Below, one piece after another: positions 1-7,266 of a stretch of 28,997 nucleotides of DNA. Each line of letters opens with the position of its first letter. The stretch's first letter is position 1. Position numbers and translations under genes: made by a program. The stretch spans positions 1-28,997 of IMG/VR virus record IMGVR_UViG_3300001213_000185, one strand, 5' to 3'. The DNA comes from a virus. The notes under the pieces were generated by a model. That model searched no databases. It was not told where the DNA came from and worked only from the letters and a program-made list of their open reading frames with translations.

Positions 1-368
1 TCAACTGTAGCTTCAGATTCTTCAGTAATTACAGTAGGAATGATTTTTATTAGATCATGTTCTGATTGACCAACTTGAACCTCTTCAATTAATGAATCAA
101 TATTTGACAGATTAACTTCAGTAGTTTTATTAGTTAGTAGAAGAGGGTCCAACTCCTGAAGTAGTTGATCTCTGAAGTCTCTTTTTATATCAGGAACTGT
201 ATTACGTTTAAGATTAACCTGTGGAATTTCTGGTACTTCAACTGGGAGTAGAAACTGTTTATAATTTCTAGCAATCTGAAGAGGTAACTCAAAAACTTGT
301 CCAGGATCAATTATTTTCATAATTTCCTGAATTCTTAGTGGTCTGCCTGAAATGTTTTTTACTATCAT
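1..368 (-). CDS. Hypothetical protein, C-terminus beyond window edge
   Basis: An open frame starts at ATG 368 and runs off the left edge, leaving 122 visible codons. An AAGGAT ribosome-binding site lies just upstream. The product begins MIVKNISGRPLRIQEIMKII and continues with a proline- and valine-rich stretch, then an acidic region rich in E, L and I. No signal peptide, membrane segment or catalytic motif is visible. It is the last visible gene of the gp15-gp16-gp48/54-like block, 44 nt downstream of the preceding gene, so a virion role is likely from context only. I do not recognise the family. Confidence 0.7.
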   Translation of the reverse strand, partial: MIVKNISGRPLRIQEIMKIIDPGQVFELPLQIARNYKQFLLPVEVPEIPQVNLKRNTVPDIKRDFRDQLLQELDPLLLTNKTTEVNLSNIDSLIEEVQVGQSEHDLIKIIPTVITEESEATV

Positions 369-412
369 TTTTTATCCTTTGATAAGTTAATATTCATTGT
401 ATGTTAAATATA

Positions 413-1411
413 CTATTTTTTCCCTTTATCTCTCTTTTTATCTTTCTTAGATTTTTCTTCATCTGCAAATACTGCTGCCGCCTCTTCTTTAATCTTATCA
501 TCACCAGGAACTGCAGCTGTTAATATTTCTGAAAAATTAAAGGTTTGTGTTATTCTATAAGCAGCACAAAAAGTTGCTGTATAAGTTCTAACACCTGAGG
601 AGGAATAATCCAATTTTAAATCTCCAGCAGATTTCAGGAAGCAGTCTACGAATAAATGTTGTTCAATAGTTTGATACCTGGCATTATATATTGTAACCTG
701 GAAATCTCCAATTCTATTATTATAAGGAATATGGTAATACGACATATCTATAACTCGGTGATAACACCATTGTAAAAACATCATTACAGAACCAATAGAG
801 TCCTCCTCAAAAGTTACAGTGAATTCATATTCAATTGATGTAACGTCTACTGTAGGAAATGGAACAAATAATACTTTTTGCGACTGAATATCGCTTGGTA
901 ATATCTTAAATCCTACATCTTTTATATGATAAGGCGTAATTAAAGCTGTACCTTTGCTATTATAGGCTGACGTTGTAAAGGGAGTAGTATAAGGTGTTGT
1001 AGTATCAAATTCAGGAGCATGAAATGTACAAACAAATATATTGTCAGGAAATACGGTTTTAGTCGCATAAAAGTTACTTATATATGGGTTATCTTGTTCC
1101 CTAAACTTTTCACCAGCTTCAACTTCTCCAGATAGTTTTCCAATTCTCTTTAATAGATTTCTAATTCCATCTACTGAAAGTGCTTCATATCTATTCTGAA
1201 TTTTAAAACTAGGGTCATAAGTAACGTCGCTTCTTCCAGCAGGGTCTGGCAATCTAGGAACTACTCCTTCACCAGGAAGTAAATTCAAGGCAATCGCTGC
1301 TAATGAGGCAACACTTGATATTGTGTGCCTAACCTTATCACGACCAGGAGATACATTTGACTTTTCGTCATCATCCTTATTTTTTATTTTGTCTATTAAA
1401 TCTTGTATCAT
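413..1411 (-). CDS. Tail-tube-fold protein, baseplate tube initiator (gp54-like)
   Basis: 332 residues. The central part (about residues 110-295) has the signature of the gp19 tail-tube fold: a strand containing VTFEED followed by a helix MMFLQWCYHRVID, and near the end a strand pair TYTATFCAAYRI. In T4, gp48 and gp54 (364 and 320 aa) carry this fold and link the baseplate to the tube. The length, and the position directly downstream of a longer tube-fold gene, match the T4 order 48 then 54. The N-terminus is charged and proline/glycine-rich, and the C-terminus is a lysine-rich tail (KSKKDKKRDKGKK). The start has an AAAGGAATT ribosome-binding site. The tube fold is a motif-level inference; a structural prediction would settle which T4 protein it replaces. 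Confidence 0.55.
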   Translation of the reverse strand: MIQDLIDKIKNKDDDEKSNVSPGRDKVRHTISSVASLAAIALNLLPGEGVVPRLPDPAGRSDVTYDPSFKIQNRYEALSVDGIRNLLKRIGKLSGEVEAGEKFREQDNPYISNFYATKTVFPDNIFVCTFHAPEFDTTTPYTTPFTTSAYNSKGTALITPYHIKDVGFKILPSDIQSQKVLFVPFPTVDVTSIEYEFTVTFEEDSIGSVMMFLQWCYHRVIDMSYYHIPYNNRIGDFQVTIYNARYQTIEQHLFVDCFLKSAGDLKLDYSSSGVRTYTATFCAAYRITQTFNFSEILTAAVPGDDKIKEEAAAVFADEEKSKKDKKRDKGKK

Positions 1412-1437
1412 TATAAATTCCTTTATTAAAAATTACG

Positions 1438-2892
1438 TTATATTTTGCCTTGAGGGATCATGATACTTTCATCAATTGATTGAGGATCATTTATAACAGA
1501 TTGATCTATTACAATATCTTTTGGTAATCTAATGTTTGTATTTACATCTGATGTAGCTACTGCTAATTCCGCAGCATCCCTATTTTCAAATTTAGTTTGT
1601 TTAATATTGACTTTTTTAATTAGGCTATTCATACTTGCAACAATATCAGTATTAATGATTGATTGATCAATCATAATATTTTCTGGTACTGTTACATCCT
1701 CATTTATCTTAACTGAATTTATAGTTGGAGACTGCATATTTTTATCAGTGACTTTACTTTTAACTTTTTTAATCATTGATTCAAGTACAGAATCCAATGT
1801 TTGAACCTGAGCAATCTCAGCTTTATTTAAAGTTTTCTGTATAATTTCGGCTGGCTTATATTGTGAAGATTTCATTCTATCCCTAGTTGTTTTCTTTGCG
1901 GCGCTACGTAATATTAATAAAAATAGTTCATTCATTACCGTTTGTAAAACTCCGTCTATTAATTCAGCAACTACTGATTTGAATTTATTAACTGCAGGTT
2001 TTAATGGGCTCTTTATATATTGTATTTTAAAATAATCGTAGGCAAAAGATACTGAGTACGTAATGGTTCCACCTCCAGTATAGCTCCAGCTCGAATTTCC
2101 TATTGATTTTGGATAACATCCAAAGAATTTTATTTTATACCCAATATCTTCTCCAGAATATCTGAACATCATTAATTCAATATCTGTTTTTACTTGGTGA
2201 GATAACGAGGAATTTGTAGCTAAAGAGCCACCCTCCCCTACTAAATCTTGTAGTTTTCCAGTTACACCTGTAAGATTATTATTAGTTGACTTATCAGCTG
2301 ATTGTACAACCCATTCATCAATAACATTCATCCAGGAGTTAAATTGTCTTAATATGAAAGCGTCTTCCCCCTCTTCAAATGTAACTGCTAGATCTCCAGT
2401 ATAAACTGTATTTATAGGTAAATTATTTTTAACTCCCATAAAATTAGAGGTTACACCTTCGAATTCTCTTGATGGTAATGTTACTGAATTAGTACGATAA
2501 ATTAATTCTTGTTGAGCTGACGTTGATCCAGTTTTCCCACCGGTTTTAAATAAATCAATTAGCCCTTTATAAATAGCGGTTGATATTGTACCAAATGAAA
2601 TTGCATATCCATAATTTACAAGTCTTTGTCCAAATGAAGCATAGTTTAATCCTACTTCAGTCCAATATCTTCCTTTAATATCACGTATATATAACATAAA
2701 CATCCATTCACGTTGTGGATCCATAGATGATGCAGAAATATCCAGGATGTGTGTTTTATATAAAACGTCATTTCTTTGTAAGTCATCTCCATTGGTGGCA
2801 ATCTCTGTAATCCCATTCAATCCTGGGATAAGTGACATAACCAATTCACCTAAAGTTTTATATGTTGTTTGGGCATACATTGCTGATGGCAT
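1438..2892 (-). CDS. Tail-tube-fold protein with C-terminal extension (gp48-like)
   Basis: 484 residues. Residues about 50-300 look like an enlarged tail-tube domain: EWMFMLYIRD near the front, LAVTFEEGEDAFILRQFNSW in the middle, and IKFFGCYPKSIG followed by ITYSVSFAYDYFK at the end. These match the layout of the tail tube protein at 24853-25413. A further 180 or so residues form an extension with a hydrophobic helix (ELFLLILRSA) and a degenerate repeat: IMIDQSIIN at about residue 406 and IVIDQSVIN at about 460. T4 gp48 is 364 aa and caps the baseplate under the tube. The start codon lies two bases after the gp16 stop, with GAGG upstream, so translation is probably coupled. Assignment to gp48 rather than another tube paralogue rests on gene order. 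Confidence 0.55.
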   Translation of the reverse strand: MPSAMYAQTTYKTLGELVMSLIPGLNGITEIATNGDDLQRNDVLYKTHILDISASSMDPQREWMFMLYIRDIKGRYWTEVGLNYASFGQRLVNYGYAISFGTISTAIYKGLIDLFKTGGKTGSTSAQQELIYRTNSVTLPSREFEGVTSNFMGVKNNLPINTVYTGDLAVTFEEGEDAFILRQFNSWMNVIDEWVVQSADKSTNNNLTGVTGKLQDLVGEGGSLATNSSLSHQVKTDIELMMFRYSGEDIGYKIKFFGCYPKSIGNSSWSYTGGGTITYSVSFAYDYFKIQYIKSPLKPAVNKFKSVVAELIDGVLQTVMNELFLLILRSAAKKTTRDRMKSSQYKPAEIIQKTLNKAEIAQVQTLDSVLESMIKKVKSKVTDKNMQSPTINSVKINEDVTVPENIMIDQSIINTDIVASMNSLIKKVNIKQTKFENRDAAELAVATSDVNTNIRLPKDIVIDQSVINDPQSIDESIMIPQGKI

Positions 2893-2894
2893 AA

Positions 2895-3380
2895 TTACAT
2901 TTCCTCAAAAGTTGTATTGTTTACTGGACCGTCAATAATTTGTCTAATCATATCAAGAGCATCTCCTGAAGACATTACCAGATTATTTTGTGTTACGTTA
3001 CCGTGTATAGTATTTGTCTGAGGATTTTTTAATTCATTAATCCTTAGGTTTGTATCTTTCAGTTCTCTTATGTACTCTCTTTTTTCTCTCATAAGATTAG
3101 CAAAAGAATCAAAGGCTGATGGTTTAGAACCATCATTTAATCCGCTTCGTAATGTTTCAGATACATCCCCTAAAAGTTCGACACTCATTCTTAATTCAGA
3201 TTGAATATAAGATTGATCTTCAAGAACTTCGTTTCCAGTTACTAATAGTTCCTGTTTAGTCCGTAAGTTGTCATTAACTTCTTCCAGCGATTTAACAGGC
3301 AATAAGGTTGGATCATTTTCATCTTCTGGTTGAAATGTAGTTCCAAAAGCTGACGCTATTTTATCAAATTTATTACTCAT
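2895..3380 (-). CDS. 16: Terminase small subunit (gp16-like)
   Basis: 161 residues; T4 gp16 is 164. It is acidic at the N-terminus with a long central helical pair (about residues 55-115) and a C-terminal part containing HGNVTQNNLVMSSGDALDMI. That part lines up with the T4 gp16 tail, in which a glutamine/asparagine stretch precedes a V-x-M-x-S/G-S-x-x-D/E-x-M/L-x-x-I pattern. Small terminase recognises DNA and stimulates the large subunit gp17 during packaging. It lies immediately downstream of gp15 (stop and start 2 nt apart), the same 15-16 order as T4. The large subunit gene, next in T4, is absent here and must be elsewhere. The ribosome-binding site is weak, suggesting coupling to gp15. 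Confidence 0.8.
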   Translation of the reverse strand: MSNKFDKIASAFGTTFQPEDENDPTLLPVKSLEEVNDNLRTKQELLVTGNEVLEDQSYIQSELRMSVELLGDVSETLRSGLNDGSKPSAFDSFANLMREKREYIRELKDTNLRINELKNPQTNTIHGNVTQNNLVMSSGDALDMIRQIIDGPVNNTTFEEM

Positions 3381-3382
3381 AA

Positions 3383-4147
3383 TTAAGGCCCCACTGGTGG
3401 TGGTGTTTCAATTGATCCTAGTGACTCATCTGTATTATCTTCAAAATTTTCAGTTGCAAATAAGTCAACAACAGCAGTTGCAACTATTTTTACATTCTCA
3501 ACTTTACGATACATGAATCCTTCTAAGGTTAATGAAAAATTAGAGGATATTTTTCTAGTGTCTCCAGCTGCAATCTCTGTAGATTCGAAACTAAGTGCAG
3601 GGTTTCCTAATGTTACTTTTATATCACGTTCAATATTTAAAAACTCGAATTCTTTAACTCTTAATGTTGTATTGCTTGGTGTAAAGTAAGGAAAAATGTT
3701 TTCTAGAATTTGGGCCATGTGGTCGATATATTCAGTGAAAACATTAATAGTGAATACATAGTTATAAGGGACTGGATTAAAGTCTTTTATTAAACCATTT
3801 AGGTCTAATAAAATTTGACCTTTATGATCTTCAATAGAATAATTGACATTAGATTCATTCCAGAATCTTTCTGTATTTGGTGAAATAAGTCTGGTTTCAT
3901 CTAAGTTCATACCTTCATAATGAACTTCTATTCTTGGGAATTTTGGAACATATTGTTGTTGTTCCTCATTGGTTCTAGCCCTGTGTTTTGTTTGAGCTGG
4001 ACCAGTCATTAATTCTACATTTACTTCATCGACTATCTTTCCGTTTTTATCATAAGAATAAACGATGATACCAGACAGCATATTCATTACTGTAACAAGC
4101 ATCCTCTTTGTAGTCATCGGGTAATAGTACCCTTGTTTTCCTCTCAT
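3383..4147 (-). CDS. 15: Tail sheath stabiliser and completion protein (gp15-like)
   Basis: 254 residues; T4 gp15 is 272. Stretches recognisable from T4 gp15 are PRIEVHYEGM, FNPVPYNYVFTINVFTEY, IDHMAQILENIFPYFTP and RDIKVTLGNPAL, followed by a SLTLEGFMYR strand equivalent to the T4 segment ending in GWMYPP. The C-terminus ends PPPVGP, again like the proline-rich T4 tail. gp15 forms a hexameric ring at the head-proximal end of the tail and stabilises the sheath and the connection to the neck. A GAGAGGAG ribosome-binding site precedes ATG 4147, and a late promoter motif lies 41 nt upstream. It heads a minus-strand unit that continues into gp16 and the tube-initiator genes. Confidence 0.88.
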   Translation of the reverse strand: MRGKQGYYYPMTTKRMLVTVMNMLSGIIVYSYDKNGKIVDEVNVELMTGPAQTKHRARTNEEQQQYVPKFPRIEVHYEGMNLDETRLISPNTERFWNESNVNYSIEDHKGQILLDLNGLIKDFNPVPYNYVFTINVFTEYIDHMAQILENIFPYFTPSNTTLRVKEFEFLNIERDIKVTLGNPALSFESTEIAAGDTRKISSNFSLTLEGFMYRKVENVKIVATAVVDLFATENFEDNTDESLGSIETPPPVGP

Positions 4148-4187
4148 AATAGCTCCTCTCTCAATTTACTAAAAAATCGTTCAATTG

Positions 4188-4195
4188 TATTTATT
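4188..4195 (-). promoter_or_regulatory. Late promoter motif for gp15 unit
   Basis: The minus strand reads AATAAATA, matching the T4 late promoter core (TATAAATA), 41 nt before the gp15 start. The same octamer recurs at a similar distance before most structural genes in the window. Confidence 0.6.
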
Positions 4196-4212
4196 GTTTA
4201 AATTTTGAATTA

Positions 4213-4227
4213 AAAAACGTTATATTA
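4213..4227 (+). promoter_or_regulatory. Probable early/middle promoter for polymerase fragment
   Basis: AAAAACGTTATATTA occurs here 24 nt before the polymerase-fragment start, and the identical 15 bases occur upstream of uvsW on the minus strand (23073-23087). TATATT would serve as a -10 box. No T4 MotA box was recognised. Confidence 0.45.
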
Positions 4228-4250
4228 ACTTAATGCAAAAAGGAGATATG

Positions 4251-5210
4251 ATGAGTGAACCAAAAATTATTAAAAATCCAAAAATTTCTGTTGAGAAAAG
4301 GCCCGGGAAGAACTATATTAAAACACCCCTATCAGAGTGGAATGAATGGCCAACAGCAGAGGGAATCAAGCGGTACGGAGGGATCTGGTATAAAGTTGAT
4401 ACAAAATCATCATCAAGTTTGATCGTTGAAAAAATCTTCAATGACCGTGTAAAAAACAGAAAATATGAAGCCATTGCAAAATCCTTTGAAAAAGGTGAAG
4501 ATCTTCACTGGACTGATCAAGTCCAATATGTTAAGTCTTCTGGAAGAGATTCAGCTTATTTTGACTCTGTTCAAATGATTAACAAGATCGACATTAACTC
4601 TCTGTATGGTGCAATGGGTAATAGATTCTTCCATCTATATGATCTGAATAATGCTATTAACATTACTCTATCTGGTCAACATCTAATCAAATATCTTGCT
4701 GAAAATTTCAACAGTTTCTTTAGAAATGAATTCTGGAAAAATAAAAAATACTTCAATGAAATAGATCCTAAGAACGGCGTCATGCAGCCTGTTGTAAAAA
4801 TCATTGAAACAGACTCTGTGACAGGCGATACAATTGTTACTGTCAATGGAAAAGATATAAAAATTGAAGATTTATTTGCAATTTCTGAAGATAAGTGGTA
4901 TATTAATACTAATCAATATGGAGTATTACAAAACGCTTATACACAATCAGTCAATACCTCTACACAACAAGTAGAAACTCAAAAAATCAAATACGTTATG
5001 AAACACGAAGTAGAAAAAGAAATTTTTGAAATCAAAATAAATGGGAAGTCAGTTAAAGTGACTGCCGACCATTCTATTATGGTAAAGAGAAATAATCAAA
5101 TTATTGAAGCCAAACCTTTAGAGATACAAAAAGGTGATTTATTACTTTATATGAAAGAGGTTCTAAATGAACATGAACAAACTCCGCACGATGAAACCAG
5201 CAGCAATTAA
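4251..5210 (+). CDS. 43: Family B DNA polymerase fragment ending in an intein N-terminal half
   Basis: 319 residues from ATG 4251; an upstream in-frame ATG at 4233 is unlikely because its codons form the AAGGAG ribosome-binding site. Residues about 27-188 match T4 gp43 downstream of motif A: LSEWNEWPTAEGIKRYGGIWY, an IFNDR finger segment, and motif B INSLYG at 115-120. The text then reads IIETD at 184-188, the start of motif C (YxDTDS). At residue 189 it switches to an intein: SVTGDTIVTVNG (block A), IEDLF, KYVMKH, and TADHS at 271-275 (block B, TxxH), ending shortly after KGDLLLYMKE. The exonuclease domain, motif A, second half of motif C, thumb and intein C-terminal half are all missing. 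It overlaps the next gene by 44 nt. It could be a working split polymerase piece or a remnant; the intact frame, ribosome-binding site and promoter favour the former. Confidence 0.9.
   Translation: MSEPKIIKNPKISVEKRPGKNYIKTPLSEWNEWPTAEGIKRYGGIWYKVDTKSSSSLIVEKIFNDRVKNRKYEAIAKSFEKGEDLHWTDQVQYVKSSGRDSAYFDSVQMINKIDINSLYGAMGNRFFHLYDLNNAINITLSGQHLIKYLAENFNSFFRNEFWKNKKYFNEIDPKNGVMQPVVKIIETDSVTGDTIVTVNGKDIKIEDLFAISEDKWYINTNQYGVLQNAYTQSVNTSTQQVETQKIKYVMKHEVEKEIFEIKINGKSVKVTADHSIMVKRNNQIIEAKPLEIQKGDLLLYMKEVLNEHEQTPHDETSSN
4815..5207 (+). other. Split-intein N-terminal half at the pol-c site
   Basis: 131 residues beginning at Ser189 of the polymerase fragment. Block A is SVTGDT, and block B is VTADHSIMV with the expected Thr and His. 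The order SVTGDT, I-E-x-L-F, Y-V-M-x-H, V-T-x-D-H-S, P-L-E-I matches inteins at the archaeal PolB pol-c position, which split the catalytic D-T-D. There is no LAGLIDADG or other endonuclease motif and no C-terminal block (H-N before C/S/T). The half stops where natural split inteins usually break. No matching C-half was found among the proteins of this window. Confidence 0.85.
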
Positions 5211-6222
5211 ACCAAAAGTAAATGGGGATGAGGAAGTGATGGATCAACTATCAATGCCTTTTATTTCTATGGGGAAAAATAAAGACTATAAAACGGTTCA
5301 GTCTAAATTCCATGTGCTCTACATTGAAAAAGATAAATCAGAACCAGAATCTATTACTATTCCTTTTGAAAAAATTAAAGACCTCCTTACACCAGAACAA
5401 CAAAATAAGTTCCAAGAAGAAACTTTTAAAGGTAACCTAGAGCTTTCTACTCCTGAAGTAGAATTCAATAGATTTACTCTACACATTGGTGACTTCATGC
5501 ACTTTGACGGTGAAGAAATTGCTCTCAATACTATTATCTATGAACTTGATAGAGCTGAAGAAAATGATGTACTTAATATGCCAATTGCCTCTGATGGTGG
5601 ATCTATTGATGAATACCTTAAATTAAAAAACCATGTACAATCTTCGTTCCCTGGAAGAATCACGACTATCTGTGACCCTAAAGCATATTCTGCTGGGGCA
5701 ATGATGTTCCTTTGTGGAGATAACAGAATTGTATATGAAGACTGTTCTATGATGTTTCATACTTATAAATCTGGTACTTGGGGAACTGGTAAGAACCAAC
5801 TTGATTCTATTCTGCATAATGAAGAACGGTTTAATTCAATGTTCTATCGTGAACTTATTGAACCCGGATATATGACTGAAGATGAATTTATTGAATATCA
5901 CCATGGTAAAGAATTCTGGTTAACATTCGATAAAATTATTGACCGCGGAATTGCAACTCATGTATATACTGAAGGTGTACTACTTACTGTTGACGAATAT
6001 AAACAACTTGTAGAAGACGCTGAAAAACTTGAGGCTGAAGTAGCTAAAGCGGAATCTGAAGCCACTAAAGTTGAAGACGTTAAACCTGAAGAGGCTAAAC
6101 CTGAAGAGACTAAACCTGAAATAATAGTTGAAGAAGCTAAACCTGAGGTAATAGTTGAAGAGGTTAAACCTGAGGCTACAACCGAGGAAGTCAGTATTGT
6201 CGAACTAGGTAAATACGACTAA
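5167..6222 (+). CDS. ClpP-like serine protease
   Basis: 351 residues. The core (about residues 100-275) is a ClpP/crotonase-type protease: SDGGSIDEY at 142-150, the nucleophile in AYSAGAMMFL (Ser175), and the histidine in SMMFHTYKSG (His198). The third ClpP catalytic residue is not obvious: where ClpP has an aspartate before its F-M/L-S motif, this protein reads GKEFWLT. The C-terminal 80 residues are acidic with six K-P-E units. ATG 5167 has AGAGG six bases upstream and lies 44 nt inside the preceding intein-bearing frame, so the two are probably translationally coupled. Phage ClpP-like proteins often act in head maturation, but this phage also has a gp21-type protease, so the substrate is unknown. 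A hairpin terminator follows. Confidence 0.8.
   Translation: MNMNKLRTMKPAAIKPKVNGDEEVMDQLSMPFISMGKNKDYKTVQSKFHVLYIEKDKSEPESITIPFEKIKDLLTPEQQNKFQEETFKGNLELSTPEVEFNRFTLHIGDFMHFDGEEIALNTIIYELDRAEENDVLNMPIASDGGSIDEYLKLKNHVQSSFPGRITTICDPKAYSAGAMMFLCGDNRIVYEDCSMMFHTYKSGTWGTGKNQLDSILHNEERFNSMFYRELIEPGYMTEDEFIEYHHGKEFWLTFDKIIDRGIATHVYTEGVLLTVDEYKQLVEDAEKLEAEVAKAESEATKVEDVKPEEAKPEETKPEIIVEEAKPEVIVEEVKPEATTEEVSIVELGKYD
6070..6183 (+). repeat. K-P-E coding repeats at the ClpP-like C-terminus
   Basis: Imperfect 15-24 bp units centred on AAACCTGA encode K-P-E spaced by short acidic/valine segments (EEA, EET, IIVEEA, VIVEEV). Six copies are present. They form a flexible acidic tail with variable spacing, typical of slippage-prone repeats. 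Confidence 0.8.
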
Positions 6223-6243
6223 GCGTATTTATCAATAAAAATG

Positions 6244-6277
6244 AAAAGAAGTGAAAATAAAAGTTCACTTCTTTTTT
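6244..6277 (+). terminator. Rho-independent terminator after ClpP-like gene
   Basis: A 12-bp stem AAAAGAAGTGAA / TTCACTTCTTTT with an 8-nt loop is followed by further T residues. It also overlaps the upstream edge of the early promoter of the next gene. Confidence 0.85.
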
Positions 6278-6310
6278 GCTTTGATGTATATTAATAGAGT
6301 AAGAAGAAAT
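6264..6310 (+). promoter_or_regulatory. Early promoter of the repeated type
   Basis: Contains a T-rich tract, TTTGATGTATATTAATAGAG and then TAAGAAGAAAT. It is nearly identical to three minus-strand promoters at 16.3, 16.9 and 17.6 kb. TATATT is the likely -10 box and TTCACT, about 17-18 nt upstream, the -35-like box. Confidence 0.65.
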
Positions 6311-6328
6311 GTTAATAAGGAGTTAAAA

Positions 6329-7198
6329 ATGGCTTATGGCTTAATCAAAAAATTGTATGTGCAAAATAATGCTAGTAGAAGCAAAATTTCTAAATCAAAA
6401 TTCAGTAACAGTTGTGTTGAGTTTGTTAATACACCAGTAAAGAATATTAAAATAAGTTTTACAGGATCCCAAACTTATAGTATGGTGGCAGATCCACGTG
6501 GATTTTCAGTATGTATTAAATCGGGGCATCTTATTAGAATCCTTAGTACAACTACTGTAATTAATGGTGAGATTCAGGATGAATGTGTATGGGTAAATAA
6601 AAACTCGGATTATTTTCCGGTTTCTATCAATGATGCAGAATATAAATCTACTATTAATGTTGATAGTAACTTGGTCACCTGTGCAAAACTTAAAGACGGT
6701 GAAGTAGTCAAAACAATATCTAGATATTATGGTCAAACAGAATTTGTATTCATCGGTCGTGGTACTCCTACATATAAAGCTGATATGAAGTATTATAAAG
6801 ACTATGGTAGTGCAAATAGTGGAACCCCTGACGCGACAAGAACTTTTAATTCTAATAAGGCAAAAGAAGTATTTTGGTTTGTTTCAAAAGTTGATTTCCT
6901 TAAGGGCGATTATACTAAAATGTTTGACAAAACAGCACTTAAATGTAGTCTGAGTGGTGAAACTATTGAATTTAATGAATTGCGTAAATATCGTGAAAAT
7001 ATTGTAGAAGCTATAGTGAGCAGATATTCCCTCCCAAAAACAGTTAGGGAAGAGCTTAAAGAGGTCGAAGCTGAATTTTCAGGACAAGTAAAGTATAGAC
7101 AAAAAAATACCAGAGATTCAATATCTATAAGATGTTATAGGGATTCTATTGATTTCGGTTTGATGAAGAAACTGAAGATACTGTCAAAAATGATATAA
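6329..7198 (+). CDS. Hypothetical protein, probably early
   Basis: 289 residues from ATG 6329, chosen because TAAGGAG lies seven bases upstream; in-frame codons further upstream fall in the promoter and terminator. No known family is recognised. The N-terminal half is beta-rich and polar, with a glycine/threonine stretch (FIGRGTPTYKADMKYYKDYG) near the middle. The C-terminal third is helical and charged (TVREELKEVEAEFSG). It has neither signal peptide nor membrane segment. It is a single-gene unit between an early promoter and a bidirectional terminator, facing the late capsid gene. Host takeover or nucleic-acid functions are common for such genes but nothing here shows which. Confidence 0.75.
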   Translation: MAYGLIKKLYVQNNASRSKISKSKFSNSCVEFVNTPVKNIKISFTGSQTYSMVADPRGFSVCIKSGHLIRILSTTTVINGEIQDECVWVNKNSDYFPVSINDAEYKSTINVDSNLVTCAKLKDGEVVKTISRYYGQTEFVFIGRGTPTYKADMKYYKDYGSANSGTPDATRTFNSNKAKEVFWFVSKVDFLKGDYTKMFDKTALKCSLSGETIEFNELRKYRENIVEAIVSRYSLPKTVREELKEVEAEFSGQVKYRQKNTRDSISIRCYRDSIDFGLMKKLKILSKMI

Positions 7199-7205
7199 AG
7201 CAAAA

Positions 7206-7236
7206 AAAAGGAAGTTCAATTAAGAACTTCCTTTTA
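7206..7236. terminator. Bidirectional terminator between convergent genes
   Basis: A 12-bp stem AAAAGGAAGTTC / GAACTTCCTTTT with a 6-nt loop and A/T tracts on both sides sits between the early gene ending at 7198 (plus) and the capsid gene ending at 7267 (minus). It can end transcription from either side. Confidence 0.85.
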
Positions 7237-7266
7237 TTTTTTAAGTTATTACTAACTAGTAATTTC

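Noticed and set aside
2747-2938. Plus-strand frame across the gp16/gp48-like junction
   Set aside because: Antisense to two supported genes, without promoter or ribosome-binding site.
4233-4250. ATG 4233 as the start of the polymerase fragment
   Set aside because: These codons are the AAGGAG ribosome-binding site itself; ATG 4251 has the right spacing.
6222-6235. GATAAATA on the minus strand as a late promoter
   Set aside because: It would transcribe antisense into the ClpP-like gene; no minus-strand gene follows.
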